The notes under the pieces were generated by a model. The model did no database searches. It saw only the letters and a list, made by a program, of their open reading frames with translations, and was not told the origin of the DNA. Both the position numbers and the translations under genes were made by a program. 64,000 bases of DNA from Comamonas suwonensis (lineage in GTDB: Bacteria > Pseudomonadota > Gammaproteobacteria > Burkholderiales > Burkholderiaceae_C), in the NCBI RefSeq assembly GCF_012844455.2, contig NZ_JABBCQ020000011.1, positions 1-64,000 of the forward strand, written 5' to 3'. Positions 20,698 through 29,439 of the stretch are shown one piece after another. The number at the start of each line of letters is the position of its first letter. The first letter of the stretch is position 1.

Positions 20698-21002
20698 CGC
20701 TGACTTTGGGCCACTTCCTGACGCTGGGTGCAATGCTGTTTGCAATCGCGGTGGTTGGCATCTTCCTGAACCGCAAGAACCTGATCGTCTTGCTCATGGC
20801 CATCGAGCTGATGCTCCTGGCCGTGAACACGAACTTTGTCGCGTTTTCCAGCTATCTGGGCGACATGCACGGGCAGGTGTTCGTGTTTTTCATCCTGACC
20901 GTAGCCGCTGCTGAAGCGGCAATCGGTCTGGCGATCTTGGTGCTGTTGTTCCGTAACAAGAGCAGCATCAACGCGGAAGACCTCAACACCCTCAAGGGTT
21001 GA
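20694..21002 (+). CDS. nuoK: NADH-quinone oxidoreductase subunit K
   Basis: The small MrpC-like membrane subunit, 102 residues and three helices. The two buried acidic residues needed for proton transfer are visible: Glu in helix 2 ([12 protein letters not shown]) and Glu in helix 3 ([14 protein letters not shown]). It starts within the nuoJ stop codon and is full length. Confidence 0.97.
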   Translation: MTLTLGHFLTLGAMLFAIAVVGIFLNRKNLIVLLMAIELMLLAVNTNFVAFSSYLGDMHGQVFVFFILTVAAAEAAIGLAILVLLFRNKSSINAEDLNTLKG

Positions 21003-21032
21003 GTTCGCCGTTACTTGCAAGGTTCTCTAGAA

Positions 21033-23072
21033 ATGAGTCAAACCCTTTCTGCATCCCTGCTGCTTGCGGTGCCTCTGGCACCGCTGGTCGGCTCCCTACT
21101 CGCGGGTATTTGGGGCACGGCTTTCGGCGGCAACAAGATTGGTCGCACCGGCAGCAGCTCCCTGACGATTCTGGGCGTGCTCGCCGCCTTCATTCTGTCG
21201 GCACTCACGTTCAAGGCCGTCGTTTTTGACGGCGCCACGTTCAACGAGTCCATCTATACGTGGATGGTTGTCGGCGGCCTGAAGATGGAAATCGGTTTCC
21301 TGATCGATTCCATCACCGCCATGATGATGTGCGTGGTGACCTTTGTGTCGCTGATGGTGCACATCTACACCATGGGCTACATGGAAGAAGACGAAGGCTA
21401 CAACCGCTTCTTCTCCTATATCTCTCTGTTCACCTTCTCCATGTTGATGCTTGTCATGAGCAACAACCTGCTGCAGCTATTCTTCGGCTGGGAAGCCGTG
21501 GGTCTGGTGTCCTACCTGCTGATCGGTTTTTACTACAAGAAGTCCACAGCCATTTTCGCCAACATGAAGGCCTTCTTGGTCAACCGTGTGGGTGACTTTG
21601 GCTTCATCTTGGGTATTGGTCTGATCGCTGCCTACACCGGTACGCTGAACTACTCTGAAATCTTTGCCAAGCTGCCCGAGATTCAGAACACTCAGCTGCC
21701 CGGTACAGGCTGGATGCTGGTGACCGTGACGGCCATCTGTCTGTTTGTGGGCGCAATGGGCAAGTCGGCCCAGTTCCCTCTGCATGCATGGCTGCCAGAC
21801 TCCATGGAAGGCCCCACACCTATCTCCGCGCTGATTCACGCGGCGACCATGGTGACGGCGGGTATCTTCATGGTGTCCCGCATGTCTCCTCTGTTTGAGC
21901 TGTCGGATACGGCCCTGAACTTCATCCTCGTGATCGGTTCGATCACGGCGCTGTTCATGGGTATCCTGGGCATCATCCAGAACGACATCAAGCGCGTGAT
22001 TGCGTACTCCACGCTGTCTCAGCTGGGTTACATGACCATAGCCCTGGGCGTGTCGGCTTACTCTGTGTCCGTGTTCCACCTGATGACGCACGCCTTCTTC
22101 AAGGCTTTGCTGTTCCTCGGAGCGGGTTCCGTCATCATGGGTATGCACCACAACCAGGACATCCGCTGGATGGGTGGCGTGCGCAAGTACATGCCTATCA
22201 CCTGGATCACCTTCCTGCTGGGTAACCTCGCGTTGATCGGCACACCGTTCTTCTCGGGCTTCTACTCTAAGGACGCCATCATTGAAGCGGTTCACGCTTC
22301 TACCCTGCCTGCTGCTGGCTTTGCCAACTTCGCCGTGCTGGCTGGTGTGTTCATTACGGCCTTCTACTCGTTCCGCCTGTATTTCATCGTGTTCCACGGT
22401 AAAGAGCGCTACGACCAGAACCCCGATGCGCACCATGATGACCATCACGCACATGACGACCACCACGGCCATGGCCACGATGCCAAGCCGCATGAGTCGC
22501 CTCTGGTCGTGACCGGTCCTCTGATGCTGCTGGCCATCCCTTCGGTGGTGATCGGTGCGATTGCACTGATGCCCATGCTGTTTGGCGACTTCTTCAAGGG
22601 CGTGATCTACGTCGAGGGCTCCAAGCACGGCGCCATGGCTGAACTGGCCGAAAAGATTCACGGCTGGGTGCCTATGGCCCTGCACGGTTTCACGGCTGCA
22701 CCGTTCTGGCTGGCTCTGGCTGGTGTGGTGGTGTCCTATGTGTTCTACATGGTCAAGCCTGAGATCCCCACCGCCATCATGGCTGCTTCCAAGAAGGTTG
22801 GTCTGTACCAGGTTCTGGAAGGCAAGTACGGCGTGGACTGGGTGTATGAAAACATCTTTGCCCGTGGTGCCCGTGCCTTCGGTAGCTTCTTCTGGAAGGT
22901 TGGCGACCAGGCCATCATTGATGGCGCGATGGTGAACGGCTCCTGGAAGCTCATGGCCAAGTTTGGTCAGTGGATGCGTGGTCTGCAAACAGGCTATGTC
23001 TATCACTACGCGTTGGTCATGCTGCTGGGTATCGTTGCCCTCATGACGTACTTCGTGTGGCTCAACAAGTAG
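21033..23072 (+). CDS. nuoL: NADH-quinone oxidoreductase subunit L
   Basis: The distal antiporter-like proton-pumping subunit with the long lateral helix. The ATG at 21033 (MSQTLSASLLL) is preferred over an upstream TTG; it gives 679 residues. Conserved elements include the Glu of helix 5 (LLQLFFGWEAVGLVSYLLI), KSAQFPLHAWLPDSMEGPTP with a pumping Lys, and the later THAFFKALLFLGAGSV. A loop near residue 470 holds a dense histidine/aspartate tract, with about twelve His in some 25 residues, facing solution between helices; such inserts occur in relatives and might bind divalent metal. Confidence 0.97.
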   Translation: MSQTLSASLLLAVPLAPLVGSLLAGIWGTAFGGNKIGRTGSSSLTILGVLAAFILSALTFKAVVFDGATFNESIYTWMVVGGLKMEIGFLIDSITAMMMCVVTFVSLMVHIYTMGYMEEDEGYNRFFSYISLFTFSMLMLVMSNNLLQLFFGWEAVGLVSYLLIGFYYKKSTAIFANMKAFLVNRVGDFGFILGIGLIAAYTGTLNYSEIFAKLPEIQNTQLPGTGWMLVTVTAICLFVGAMGKSAQFPLHAWLPDSMEGPTPISALIHAATMVTAGIFMVSRMSPLFELSDTALNFILVIGSITALFMGILGIIQNDIKRVIAYSTLSQLGYMTIALGVSAYSVSVFHLMTHAFFKALLFLGAGSVIMGMHHNQDIRWMGGVRKYMPITWITFLLGNLALIGTPFFSGFYSKDAIIEAVHASTLPAAGFANFAVLAGVFITAFYSFRLYFIVFHGKERYDQNPDAHHDDHHAHDDHHGHGHDAKPHESPLVVTGPLMLLAIPSVVIGAIALMPMLFGDFFKGVIYVEGSKHGAMAELAEKIHGWVPMALHGFTAAPFWLALAGVVVSYVFYMVKPEIPTAIMAASKKVGLYQVLEGKYGVDWVYENIFARGARAFGSFFWKVGDQAIIDGAMVNGSWKLMAKFGQWMRGLQTGYVYHYALVMLLGIVALMTYFVWLNK

Positions 23073-23088
23073 TAGAGGAAGAACAAAA

Positions 23089-24564
23089 ATGGGTTTGTTG
23101 AGTCTTTCTATCTGGGTACCGATTGCATTCGGCGCCCTTCTGCTGGCCTTCAGCAAGGAAGGGCAGGCCAACGCAGTGCGCTGGCTGGCCCTGATCGGCG
23201 CGCTGATCGGCTTTGCGGTAACCATTCCTTTGGTTACCGGTTTTGACACCACTACTGCCAATATGCAGTTTGTGGAGAACGCGCTCTGGATTGAGCGCTT
23301 CAACATCCACTACCACCTCGGCGTGGATGGCATCTCCATGTGGTTCGTTCCACTGACTGCTTTCATCTCCGTCGTTGTGGTGATTGCCTCCTGGGCAAAC
23401 ATCACAGAGCGCGTGAACCAGTACATGGGCGCGTTCCTGATCCTGTCGGGTCTGATGATCGGCGTCTTCTCGGCGCTGGACGGCATGCTCTTCTACGTGT
23501 TCTTCGAAGCCACCCTGATTCCGATGTATCTGATCATCGGTATCTGGGGTGGTCCGAACCGTATCTACGCTGCCTTCAAGTTCTTCCTGTACACCTTGAT
23601 GGGCTCGCTGCTCACGCTGGTGGCGCTGATCTATCTGTACACCCAGTCGGGTGGCAGCTTCGAGATCCTGGACTGGCACAAGCTGCCACTGTCCGGCACC
23701 GCACAGACGCTGATCTTCTTTGCCTTCTTCGCCGCGTTTGCGGTGAAGGTGCCCATGTTCCCGTTCCACACATGGTTGCCAGACGTTCACGTGGAAGCGC
23801 CTACAGGCGGCTCCGCCGTGCTGGCTGCCATCATGCTGAAGCTGGGTGCTTACGGCTTCCTGCGCTTTTCGCTGCCCATTGCTCCTGATGCGGCACACGA
23901 GTGGTCGGGCCTGATGATCACGCTGTCGCTGATTGCCGTGATCTACGTGGGTGTGGTGGCTCTGGTGCAAAAGGACATGAAGAAGCTGGTGGCTTATTCT
24001 TCCGTAGCGCACATGGGCTTTGTGACTCTGGGCTTTTTCATGTTCAACAACCTCGGTATCTCCGGTGGTCTGGTGCAGATGATTGCCCACGGTTTCGTGT
24101 CTGGCGCCATGTTCCTGTGTATCGGCGTGCTGTATGACCGCGTTCACTCGCGTGAAATTGCTGCCTATGGTGGTGTGGTCAACACCATGCCCAAGTTTGC
24201 TGCCTTCGCACTGCTGTTCTCCATGGCCAACTGCGGTCTGCCTGCAACGGCCGGCTTCGTGGGTGAGTGGATGGTGATTCTGGGCGCTGTGCAATACAAC
24301 TTCTGGATTGGCATGGGCGCTGCAACAGCCCTGATCTTTGGCGCTGCCTACACCCTGTGGATGTACAAGCGCGTGTACCTGGGTCCTGTGGCCAATGACC
24401 ATGTGAAGGAACTCAAGGACATCAACTGCCGTGAATTCCTGGTTCTGGGCATTCTGGCTGCAGCCGTGATGGTCATGGGCCTGTATCCCAAGCCCTTCAC
24501 CGATGTGATGGATGTGTCTGTGGCAGAGCTCATCAAGCATGTGGCTGTGAGCAAGCTCAACTGA
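23089..24564 (+). CDS. nuoM: NADH-quinone oxidoreductase subunit M
   Basis: Second antiporter-like proton-pumping subunit, 491 residues and about 14 helices. The helix-5 Glu is in FYVFFEATLIPMYLIIGIWG, and a pumping Lys in FAVKVPMFPFHTWLPDVHVE; both are intact, as is KLGAYGFLRF. It follows nuoL by 16 bp and precedes nuoN by 24 bp. Confidence 0.98.
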   Translation: MGLLSLSIWVPIAFGALLLAFSKEGQANAVRWLALIGALIGFAVTIPLVTGFDTTTANMQFVENALWIERFNIHYHLGVDGISMWFVPLTAFISVVVVIASWANITERVNQYMGAFLILSGLMIGVFSALDGMLFYVFFEATLIPMYLIIGIWGGPNRIYAAFKFFLYTLMGSLLTLVALIYLYTQSGGSFEILDWHKLPLSGTAQTLIFFAFFAAFAVKVPMFPFHTWLPDVHVEAPTGGSAVLAAIMLKLGAYGFLRFSLPIAPDAAHEWSGLMITLSLIAVIYVGVVALVQKDMKKLVAYSSVAHMGFVTLGFFMFNNLGISGGLVQMIAHGFVSGAMFLCIGVLYDRVHSREIAAYGGVVNTMPKFAAFALLFSMANCGLPATAGFVGEWMVILGAVQYNFWIGMGAATALIFGAAYTLWMYKRVYLGPVANDHVKELKDINCREFLVLGILAAAVMVMGLYPKPFTDVMDVSVAELIKHVAVSKLN

Positions 24565-24588
24565 CCAGACTGAAACGAGAGACACGAG

Positions 24589-26082
24589 ATGATTGACAAC
24601 ATCAGCTGGCTGGCTATTTACCCGGAGATTGTTCTCCTGGTCATGGCCTGCATCATTGCCTTGGTGGACTTGGGCGTGACAAGCGCCCGCCGCACAGGCA
24701 CCTATGTTCTGACCATGCTCACCCTGCTTGTTGTAGCGGTGATGCAAGGCATGTATGCCTCTAGTGGCAATACCTTCTACGGCTGGGGCAACATGGTTGT
24801 CTCTGACGCCATGGGCAACTGGCTCAAGTGCTTTGCTACGATTGCCATGATGATCACCATGGTCTACGGCCGTCCCTACGCGGCCGAGCGTGACATGCTG
24901 CGCGGCGGTGAATTCTTCACCCTGTCCATGCTGTCGCTGCTGGGCATGTTCATCATGATCAGCGGCAACAACTTCCTGGTCCTGTATCTGGGGCTGGAGC
25001 TGCTGACCCTGTCCAGCTACGCGCTGGTGGCTCTGCGCCGTGACAATACTGCTGCTGTTGAAGCGGCCATGAAGTACTTCGTGCTGGGCGCCATGGCTTC
25101 GGGCTTCCTGCTGTACGGCATGTCCATGCTCTACGGTGCTACCGGTTCGCTGGATATCGGCCAAGTCTTCAAGGCCATTTACTCCGGTGAAATCAAGCAT
25201 CAGGTGCTGGTCTTCGGTCTGGTGTTCGTGGTTGCTGGTCTGGCCTTCAAGCTGGGTGTGGTTCCCTTCCACATGTGGGTGCCTGACGTTTATCAGGGCG
25301 CACCTACAGCCATCACCGCTTTGATCGGTGGCGCTCCCAAGCTGGCTGCTTTTGCCATGACTATCCGCCTGCTGGTGGATGGACTGCTGCCCCTGGCCGT
25401 TGACTGGCAACAGATGCTGATGGTTCTGGCTGTTTGCTCGCTGCTGGTGGGTAATCTGGCCGGTCTGCAGCAGACCAGCCTCAAGCGCATGCTGGCTTAC
25501 TCGACGATTTCCCAGATGGGCTTTGTCATGCTGGGCCTGATGTCGGGTGTGGTGGATGGCAAGGTTGATCCTGCGACCGTCGAAAACGCCTATAGCTCTG
25601 CGATGTTCTACGTGGTGACCTATGTGCTGACGGCTCTGGCATCCTTCGGTGTGATCTTGCTGCTGGCCCGCGAAGGCTTTGAAAGCGAAGAGATCGCTGA
25701 TCTGGCTGGCCTGAACCAGCGCAGCCCGCTGTACGCTGGCGTGATGGCGATCTGTCTGTTCTCCATGGCTGGTATTCCTCCACTGGTGGGCTTCTATGCC
25801 AAGCTGTCCGTGCTGCAAGCACTGATTGCTTCGGGCAGCAGCCTGTACATCGGTCTGGCCGTGTTTGCTGTGATCATGTCGCTGATCGGCGCTTTCTATT
25901 ACCTGCGCGTCGTCAAGGTCATGTACTTTGATGCTCCAATCACAGCTACCAGCGTGTCCGCTCCTCTGGATGTGCGCGTTGTGCTGACCATCAACGGTGC
26001 GCTGGTTCTGCTGCTGGGCATCTTGCCTGGTGGTCTGATGGCCTTGTGCGCTGACGCCGTGGTGCGTGCCCTGGCTTCCTGA
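24589..26082 (+). CDS. nuoN: NADH-quinone oxidoreductase subunit N
   Basis: Third antiporter-like subunit, 497 residues, last gene of the complex I operon. Family features are [21 protein letters not shown] (helix-5 Glu), [20 protein letters not shown] (Lys in helix 7) and [20 protein letters not shown] strong terminator begins 10 bp after its stop, marking the end of the main transcript. Confidence 0.98.
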   Translation: MIDNISWLAIYPEIVLLVMACIIALVDLGVTSARRTGTYVLTMLTLLVVAVMQGMYASSGNTFYGWGNMVVSDAMGNWLKCFATIAMMITMVYGRPYAAERDMLRGGEFFTLSMLSLLGMFIMISGNNFLVLYLGLELLTLSSYALVALRRDNTAAVEAAMKYFVLGAMASGFLLYGMSMLYGATGSLDIGQVFKAIYSGEIKHQVLVFGLVFVVAGLAFKLGVVPFHMWVPDVYQGAPTAITALIGGAPKLAAFAMTIRLLVDGLLPLAVDWQQMLMVLAVCSLLVGNLAGLQQTSLKRMLAYSTISQMGFVMLGLMSGVVDGKVDPATVENAYSSAMFYVVTYVLTALASFGVILLLAREGFESEEIADLAGLNQRSPLYAGVMAICLFSMAGIPPLVGFYAKLSVLQALIASGSSLYIGLAVFAVIMSLIGAFYYLRVVKVMYFDAPITATSVSAPLDVRVVLTINGALVLLLGILPGGLMALCADAVVRALAS

Positions 26083-26092
26083 TAAGACGAAT

Positions 26093-26124
26093 GCGATGAG
26101 GGCTTGATGCCCTCATCGCTTTTT
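26093..26124 (+). terminator. Intrinsic terminator closing the nuo operon
   Basis: An 11-bp perfect stem GCGATGAGGGC/GCCCTCATCGC with a TTGAT loop is followed by five T. It lies between nuoN and the DUF2818 gene, so the latter needs read-through or its own promoter. Confidence 0.9.
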
Positions 26125-26138
26125 CTAGGAATGGCTTA

Positions 26139-26444
26139 GTGTCTATTACCGCCTCTATCTGGCTCATCATCTTGGCTGCCCTTGTGGCAGCCAATTTGCC
26201 TTTTATCAACCAGCGTCTGGGCATCGTCGGCCCGGTCGTTACAGGTCGCAAGTCCTTGTGGGTTCGCCTGCTCGAAATGGTGATTCTCTATTTGCTGGTC
26301 GGCGGTTTCGGTCTGCTGCTTGAGCGCCGTGCCGGGCAGATATCACCACAAGGCTGGGAGTTTTATGCAGTGACTGCGACACTGTTTCTGACGCTGGCAT
26401 TCCCCGGCTTCGTGTATCGCTATCTTGTCCATCGCAAGGGTTGA
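26139..26444 (+). CDS. DUF2818 family small membrane protein
   Basis: A 101-residue protein with three predicted membrane segments (about residues 5-22, 43-60 and 74-93). It starts at a GTG with AGGA eight bases upstream. The family regularly follows nuoN in Burkholderiales, which suggests a link with complex I assembly or membrane energetics, but no function is established to my knowledge. It lies immediately after the operon terminator and runs into the DUF1178 gene with 8 bp between them. Confidence 0.8.
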   Translation: MSITASIWLIILAALVAANLPFINQRLGIVGPVVTGRKSLWVRLLEMVILYLLVGGFGLLLERRAGQISPQGWEFYAVTATLFLTLAFPGFVYRYLVHRKG

Positions 26445-26452
26445 ATGCAGCT

Positions 26453-26965
26453 ATGAAAGTGCTTGATCTTCACTGCCCTGCAGGCCATGTCTTTGAAGGC
26501 TGGTTTGCATCGGAAGATGATTTTCAGAATCAGCTGCAACGCCAATTGGTGCAATGCCCCATGTGCGGCGACAGCGATGTGACCAAGCGCTTGAGTGCCC
26601 CTCGCCTGAATCTGGGTGCCCAGCCACCCAAGACACCTCAAGTCTCCACACCGGCTACAGCATCCGCCCCTGCGGTTCCGGCCGTCACGCCGGAGATCAG
26701 TGCGGAGGCGCGCGCACATCTTCAGTCCATGCAGGTCGCGTGGATGCAGTGGTCGCGCAAGGTGGCAGAAAACACCGAAGACGTAGGTCAGAAGTTTGCT
26801 GAAGAAGCGCGTCGCATTCACTATGGTGAAACCGAAGAACGTGCCATTCGCGGCCAGACCAGCCCCAAAGAAGCGATTGAACTGATGGAAGAAGGTATTG
26901 GCATTTTGCCACTGGCCTTGCCTGAAGCCGTCGGTGGCGAAGGTGGCAGCGGCAGCTTGCAATAG
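26453..26965 (+). CDS. DUF1178 family protein with N-terminal zinc ribbon
   Basis: A 170-residue protein. The N-terminus has the DUF1178 pattern MKVLDLHCPAGHVFEGWFAS followed by VQCPMCG, where Cys8, His12 and the CPMC pair could hold one zinc ion. The middle is Pro/Ala-rich and the C-terminal third (FAEEARRIHYGETEERAIRG, then EAIELMEEGIGILPLP-like) is conserved in the family. The ATG at 26453 is used rather than an upstream TTG. Its role is unknown; it is a frequent neighbour of nuo genes in this order. Confidence 0.82.
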   Translation: MKVLDLHCPAGHVFEGWFASEDDFQNQLQRQLVQCPMCGDSDVTKRLSAPRLNLGAQPPKTPQVSTPATASAPAVPAVTPEISAEARAHLQSMQVAWMQWSRKVAENTEDVGQKFAEEARRIHYGETEERAIRGQTSPKEAIELMEEGIGILPLALPEAVGGEGGSGSLQ

Positions 26966-27011
26966 GCGCTGCTGATACTTTGCTGGCGAATTCGCACAGT
27001 GCAAAGATCAA

Positions 27012-27812
27012 TCAATCAAGCTGGCAATAGATCGCATCGGCCAGAACTTGCAAACTCTCGCGCGGCAAGTCGGCACTCAGGGCGTAACCCTGCTGGCCAT
27101 CAATCCAGTAAAAGCCATGTGTTGTGCCATTACGTGACCACTGAAAAGCGGCCGGTGCCGATGCTGTCGTAGTCTGCTGATCCAAGACAGAGACATAGAG
27201 CGTGAGACGCTCGCCGGCCATGTCTTCATACATGAACTGTGCTCGCGCCTGCCCTGTTTCGCCTGGCAGCAACCTTCCCCCCATGAGCTGAAAGCCTTGT
27301 GCCTCCAACACAGGTGTTTTCAGTGGCACGCCTAACCGTTTGGACAGCCACTGCACCAGATGCGCCTGCTGCTGCGCCACGACCTCTACCGGGTGGCGCT
27401 TCTCTGGCACATAGACCGCATGGGCCGCTGCGGCCTCGCGCACAAAGCCCGGCAACTGCTTTGTTAGGCCGGTTTGCGCGACTGCCATTTTTTGCTGACT
27501 TGCACCATAGCCAAGACCAAACCCCGCGCTGATACCCAGACTCAGCATCAGACCGGCAGCCAGTGCATGCTGCCAGCGCCATTGGATTGGCGGTTGACGC
27601 AGCGCCCGGGTGAGTTGAGGCGGAACTGGCTCATCCAGCACCTGAGTGTGCAGAGCTTGCAGGCTCGCAGTCTGGGCTTGAATGGCGGCCATACGCGCAG
27701 CTTCATCGGGGTGATCAGCTAGCCACTGCGCAACGGCTGCGGCACTTTCGGGCTGCAACTCTCCATCGACCCAGGCGTGCAGCGTGGTTTCATCAGGTCG
27801 CTGGTTGCTCAT
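27012..27812 (-). CDS. Transmembrane anti-sigma factor (RsiW/COG5662-like)
   Basis: A 266-residue protein read from the ATG at 27812, with AAGGA about six bases upstream; a GTG at 27827 is less likely. The N-terminal part (TTLHAWVDGELQPESAAAVAQWLADHPDEAARM) matches anti-sigma domains that bind ECF sigma factors, but the HxxxCxxC zinc ligands are absent. One membrane helix (about residues 80-103) separates it from a periplasmic domain. The start is 11 bp downstream of the ECF sigma gene stop. It most likely holds that sigma factor inactive until an envelope or redox signal is sensed; the signal is unknown. Confidence 0.8.
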   Translation of the reverse strand: MSNQRPDETTLHAWVDGELQPESAAAVAQWLADHPDEAARMAAIQAQTASLQALHTQVLDEPVPPQLTRALRQPPIQWRWQHALAAGLMLSLGISAGFGLGYGASQQKMAVAQTGLTKQLPGFVREAAAAHAVYVPEKRHPVEVVAQQQAHLVQWLSKRLGVPLKTPVLEAQGFQLMGGRLLPGETGQARAQFMYEDMAGERLTLYVSVLDQQTTTASAPAAFQWSRNGTTHGFYWIDGQQGYALSADLPRESLQVLADAIYCQLD

Positions 27813-27823
27813 CTCACTTTCCT

Positions 27824-28351
27824 TCACTTCACAGCCCTCAGCACAGCACTTGCAGGCCGCTCGCCATCCATCAGGCGTCGCAGTTGCTCGCGTGCGCGGG
27901 ACAGACGTGACATCACCGTACCCACTGGCACGCCCAGCATTTGCGCCGCTTCGCTGTAGCTGAATTGCTCCATGCCAATCAGCAACAGTACCTCCCGCGC
28001 CTGAGGGGAGAGCAGGCCCAGTGCCCGCTCCAGATCCAGCTGCAATGCCAGCTTGGGCATGGGGTCGTGGCTGGGGTCTTGCGCGTCATCGAGCTCCACG
28101 GTGCGATGCCGCGCCGCCTGCTGCCACTGGTTGGCGTAGAGGTTGTGCATCACCGTCAGCAGCCAGCTGAGCAAGGCTTTTTGCGCTTCTTCAGCTGTGG
28201 CAGCAGCGGGTGGATGCCATAGCGCCCATTTCTGGCAGGCCCGCTCCAGCGTATCTTGAACCAGATCATCAGCCAGCGCTGCATCACCCGCCAGCGCACG
28301 GGCATAGCGGCGCAGGCGGGGAATGTGGGCGAGGGCTGAGTTGATGTTCAC
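27824..28351 (-). CDS. ECF-type RNA polymerase sigma factor
   Basis: A 175-residue sigma-70 family protein lacking region 1. Region 2 is seen in LADDLVQDTLERACQKW and the -10-recognition segment up to about residue 80 (LLSWLLTVMHNLYANQWR-like). Region 4 includes LLLIGMEQFSYSEAAQMLGVPVGTVMSRLSRAREQL, a helix-turn-helix for the -35 element. Translation starts at a GTG with only a weak ribosome site, 19 bp after the stop of the upstream lipoprotein gene, suggesting coupling. The anti-sigma gene follows directly. Target promoters are not identifiable, though autoregulation is common for this arrangement. Confidence 0.88.
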   Translation of the reverse strand: MNINSALAHIPRLRRYARALAGDAALADDLVQDTLERACQKWALWHPPAAATAEEAQKALLSWLLTVMHNLYANQWQQAARHRTVELDDAQDPSHDPMPKLALQLDLERALGLLSPQAREVLLLIGMEQFSYSEAAQMLGVPVGTVMSRLSRAREQLRRLMDGERPASAVLRAVK

Positions 28352-28370
28352 TCGATACGCTCAAACAGGC

Positions 28371-28754
28371 TCAGGGCTTGGCAACATGCCAGCTGTTGTT
28401 GAGGAGGCCGTCGCCGGTCATGTCGCCGGGTTTGGTGTCCTTGGCCCAGTGGTAGAGCGGACGGCCTTTATAAGCCCACTGTTTGCTGCCGTCGTCGCGC
28501 ATTACCACGCTCCAGTCGCCAATAGGGGTGGCATTGGCGAGGGCCATCAGCGGCGGCCAGTTGGTGGCGCAGCCGCCGTTGCACATGCTTTTGCCGGCAG
28601 CGTCTTTGTCAAAGACATAAAGCGTCATTTGCGTAGGGCCGACCAGCATGCCGTTCATGGTTGTCGCCGGAGACTTTGCCGGGGTGGCTGTGCCGGTGGC
28701 GCAGCCCGCTAGCAGGGCGGCAGAAAGAATCGTCAGGGATGCGATGCGAAGCAT
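28371..28754 (-). CDS. Lipoprotein with secreted-repeat domain (Lipoprotein_15, COG4315)
   Basis: A 127-residue lipoprotein: signal MLRIASLTILSAALLAGC with lipobox LAGC. The mature part matches the family repeat of unknown function: MTLYVFDKDAAGKSMCNGGCATNWPPL, then GDWSVVMRDDGSKQWAYKGRPLYHWAKDTKPGDMTGDG. The Cys pair CNGGC is conserved. AAGGAG precedes the ATG. It is first in an apparent three-gene unit with the ECF sigma and anti-sigma genes, so it may be a target or a sensor component of that system. Members of this family are abundant near ECF sigma genes in proteobacteria, in my experience, but their ligand is not known. Confidence 0.82.
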   Translation of the reverse strand: MLRIASLTILSAALLAGCATGTATPAKSPATTMNGMLVGPTQMTLYVFDKDAAGKSMCNGGCATNWPPLMALANATPIGDWSVVMRDDGSKQWAYKGRPLYHWAKDTKPGDMTGDGLLNNSWHVAKP

Positions 28755-28818
28755 GGGAACTCTCCTTGTGGTTGACCTGCGGTAAACAGTTCAGGGGGGC
28801 GTTTTATTCCATGCTTTT

Positions 28819-28856
28819 TCAACAATGCATGCAAGCGTTGTTGATTTAATTTTTTT
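28819..28856 (+). terminator. Terminator-like hairpin with T-tract, no gene upstream on this strand
   Basis: TCAACAATGC pairs with GCGTTGTTGA (one T-G pair) around ATGCAA, followed by TTTAATTTTTTT. It points rightward although the neighbouring lipoprotein gene is on the other strand. Confidence 0.55.
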
Positions 28857-28962
28857 GATAGCGCCTACCGCTTGTTAAAAATGGATTTCATGAATAAAAC
28901 AAGCTGGAACTTATGAATAAAAAGAGCAAGCAGCTTTGAAATGAATAGCGACTCCTGATGTC

Positions 28963-28995
28963 ATTTGTCGCCATGGGTTTTCATGGGCGACAAAT
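28963..28995. repeat. 10-bp inverted repeat
   Basis: ATTTGTCGCC (28963-28972) and GGCGACAAAT (28986-28995) are perfect inverted copies 13 bp apart, extendable by CATG with a one-base bulge. It could be an operator or an RNA hairpin; there is no T-tract. Confidence 0.5.
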
Positions 28996-29439
28996 AGCAA
29001 GCATATTTGCGGCGCTTGGGATAGTAACCAAGTTACCTGCGTGGGAATTTTCAGGCACAGGGTTTACGGCAACTTTGCTGCTGCCTACACAGCTTGTCGG
29101 CGTTTGATCGACAGGCTGTTGTTATGAATATTGATAGCGCGACAGCTATGCCCATCATGAGGTTTGCGAGTACTGAAGTGGACGCTGACATCTGTGCGAG
29201 CTACTTTCTGCCGAATGCTTTGAGTCTTGCTCTTGCCGTTTGAAGTTTGCGATTACTCCTTTTGAGACCACCTATTTTTGGAGTACCTAGGGAAAGCATA
29301 AGTGGCTGCCTGCCACTCCCCTAGGAGTTTCCCGCTGCGGCAGCGCCGCCGGGCAGCCCAAGATGCCAAGCAAGTAGAGGGTGCATTACAAGGTGCACCT
29401 GTCTTTTGTTTTCCAGCACTCAGGATTGACGGCCAGCGC

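Larger units (their letters stand above)
28755..29439. other. 685-bp non-coding interval between divergent transcription units
   Basis: No convincing gene is present. It holds a terminator-like hairpin (28819-28856), a type A repeat (28856-28873), a 10-bp inverted repeat (28963-28995), and close to livG a nested inverted repeat, CCTAGGG (29286-29292) with CCCCTAGG (29318-29325) enclosing AGTGGC/GCCACT. Promoters for the lipoprotein-sigma unit (leftward) and the liv-type operon (rightward) must lie here but I could not place them. An ATG-initiated frame of 39 codons at 29124-29243 has no ribosome site and is not called. Confidence 0.6.

Noticed and set aside
23062..25818. A 918-codon open frame antisense to nuoM and nuoN
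   Set aside because: Same shadow effect; the translation is low-complexity His/Gln-rich and matches nothing.
29124..29243. A 39-codon ATG frame (MNIDSATAMP...) in the gap before livG
   Set aside because: No ribosome binding site, no recognisable family, and the length is expected by chance.
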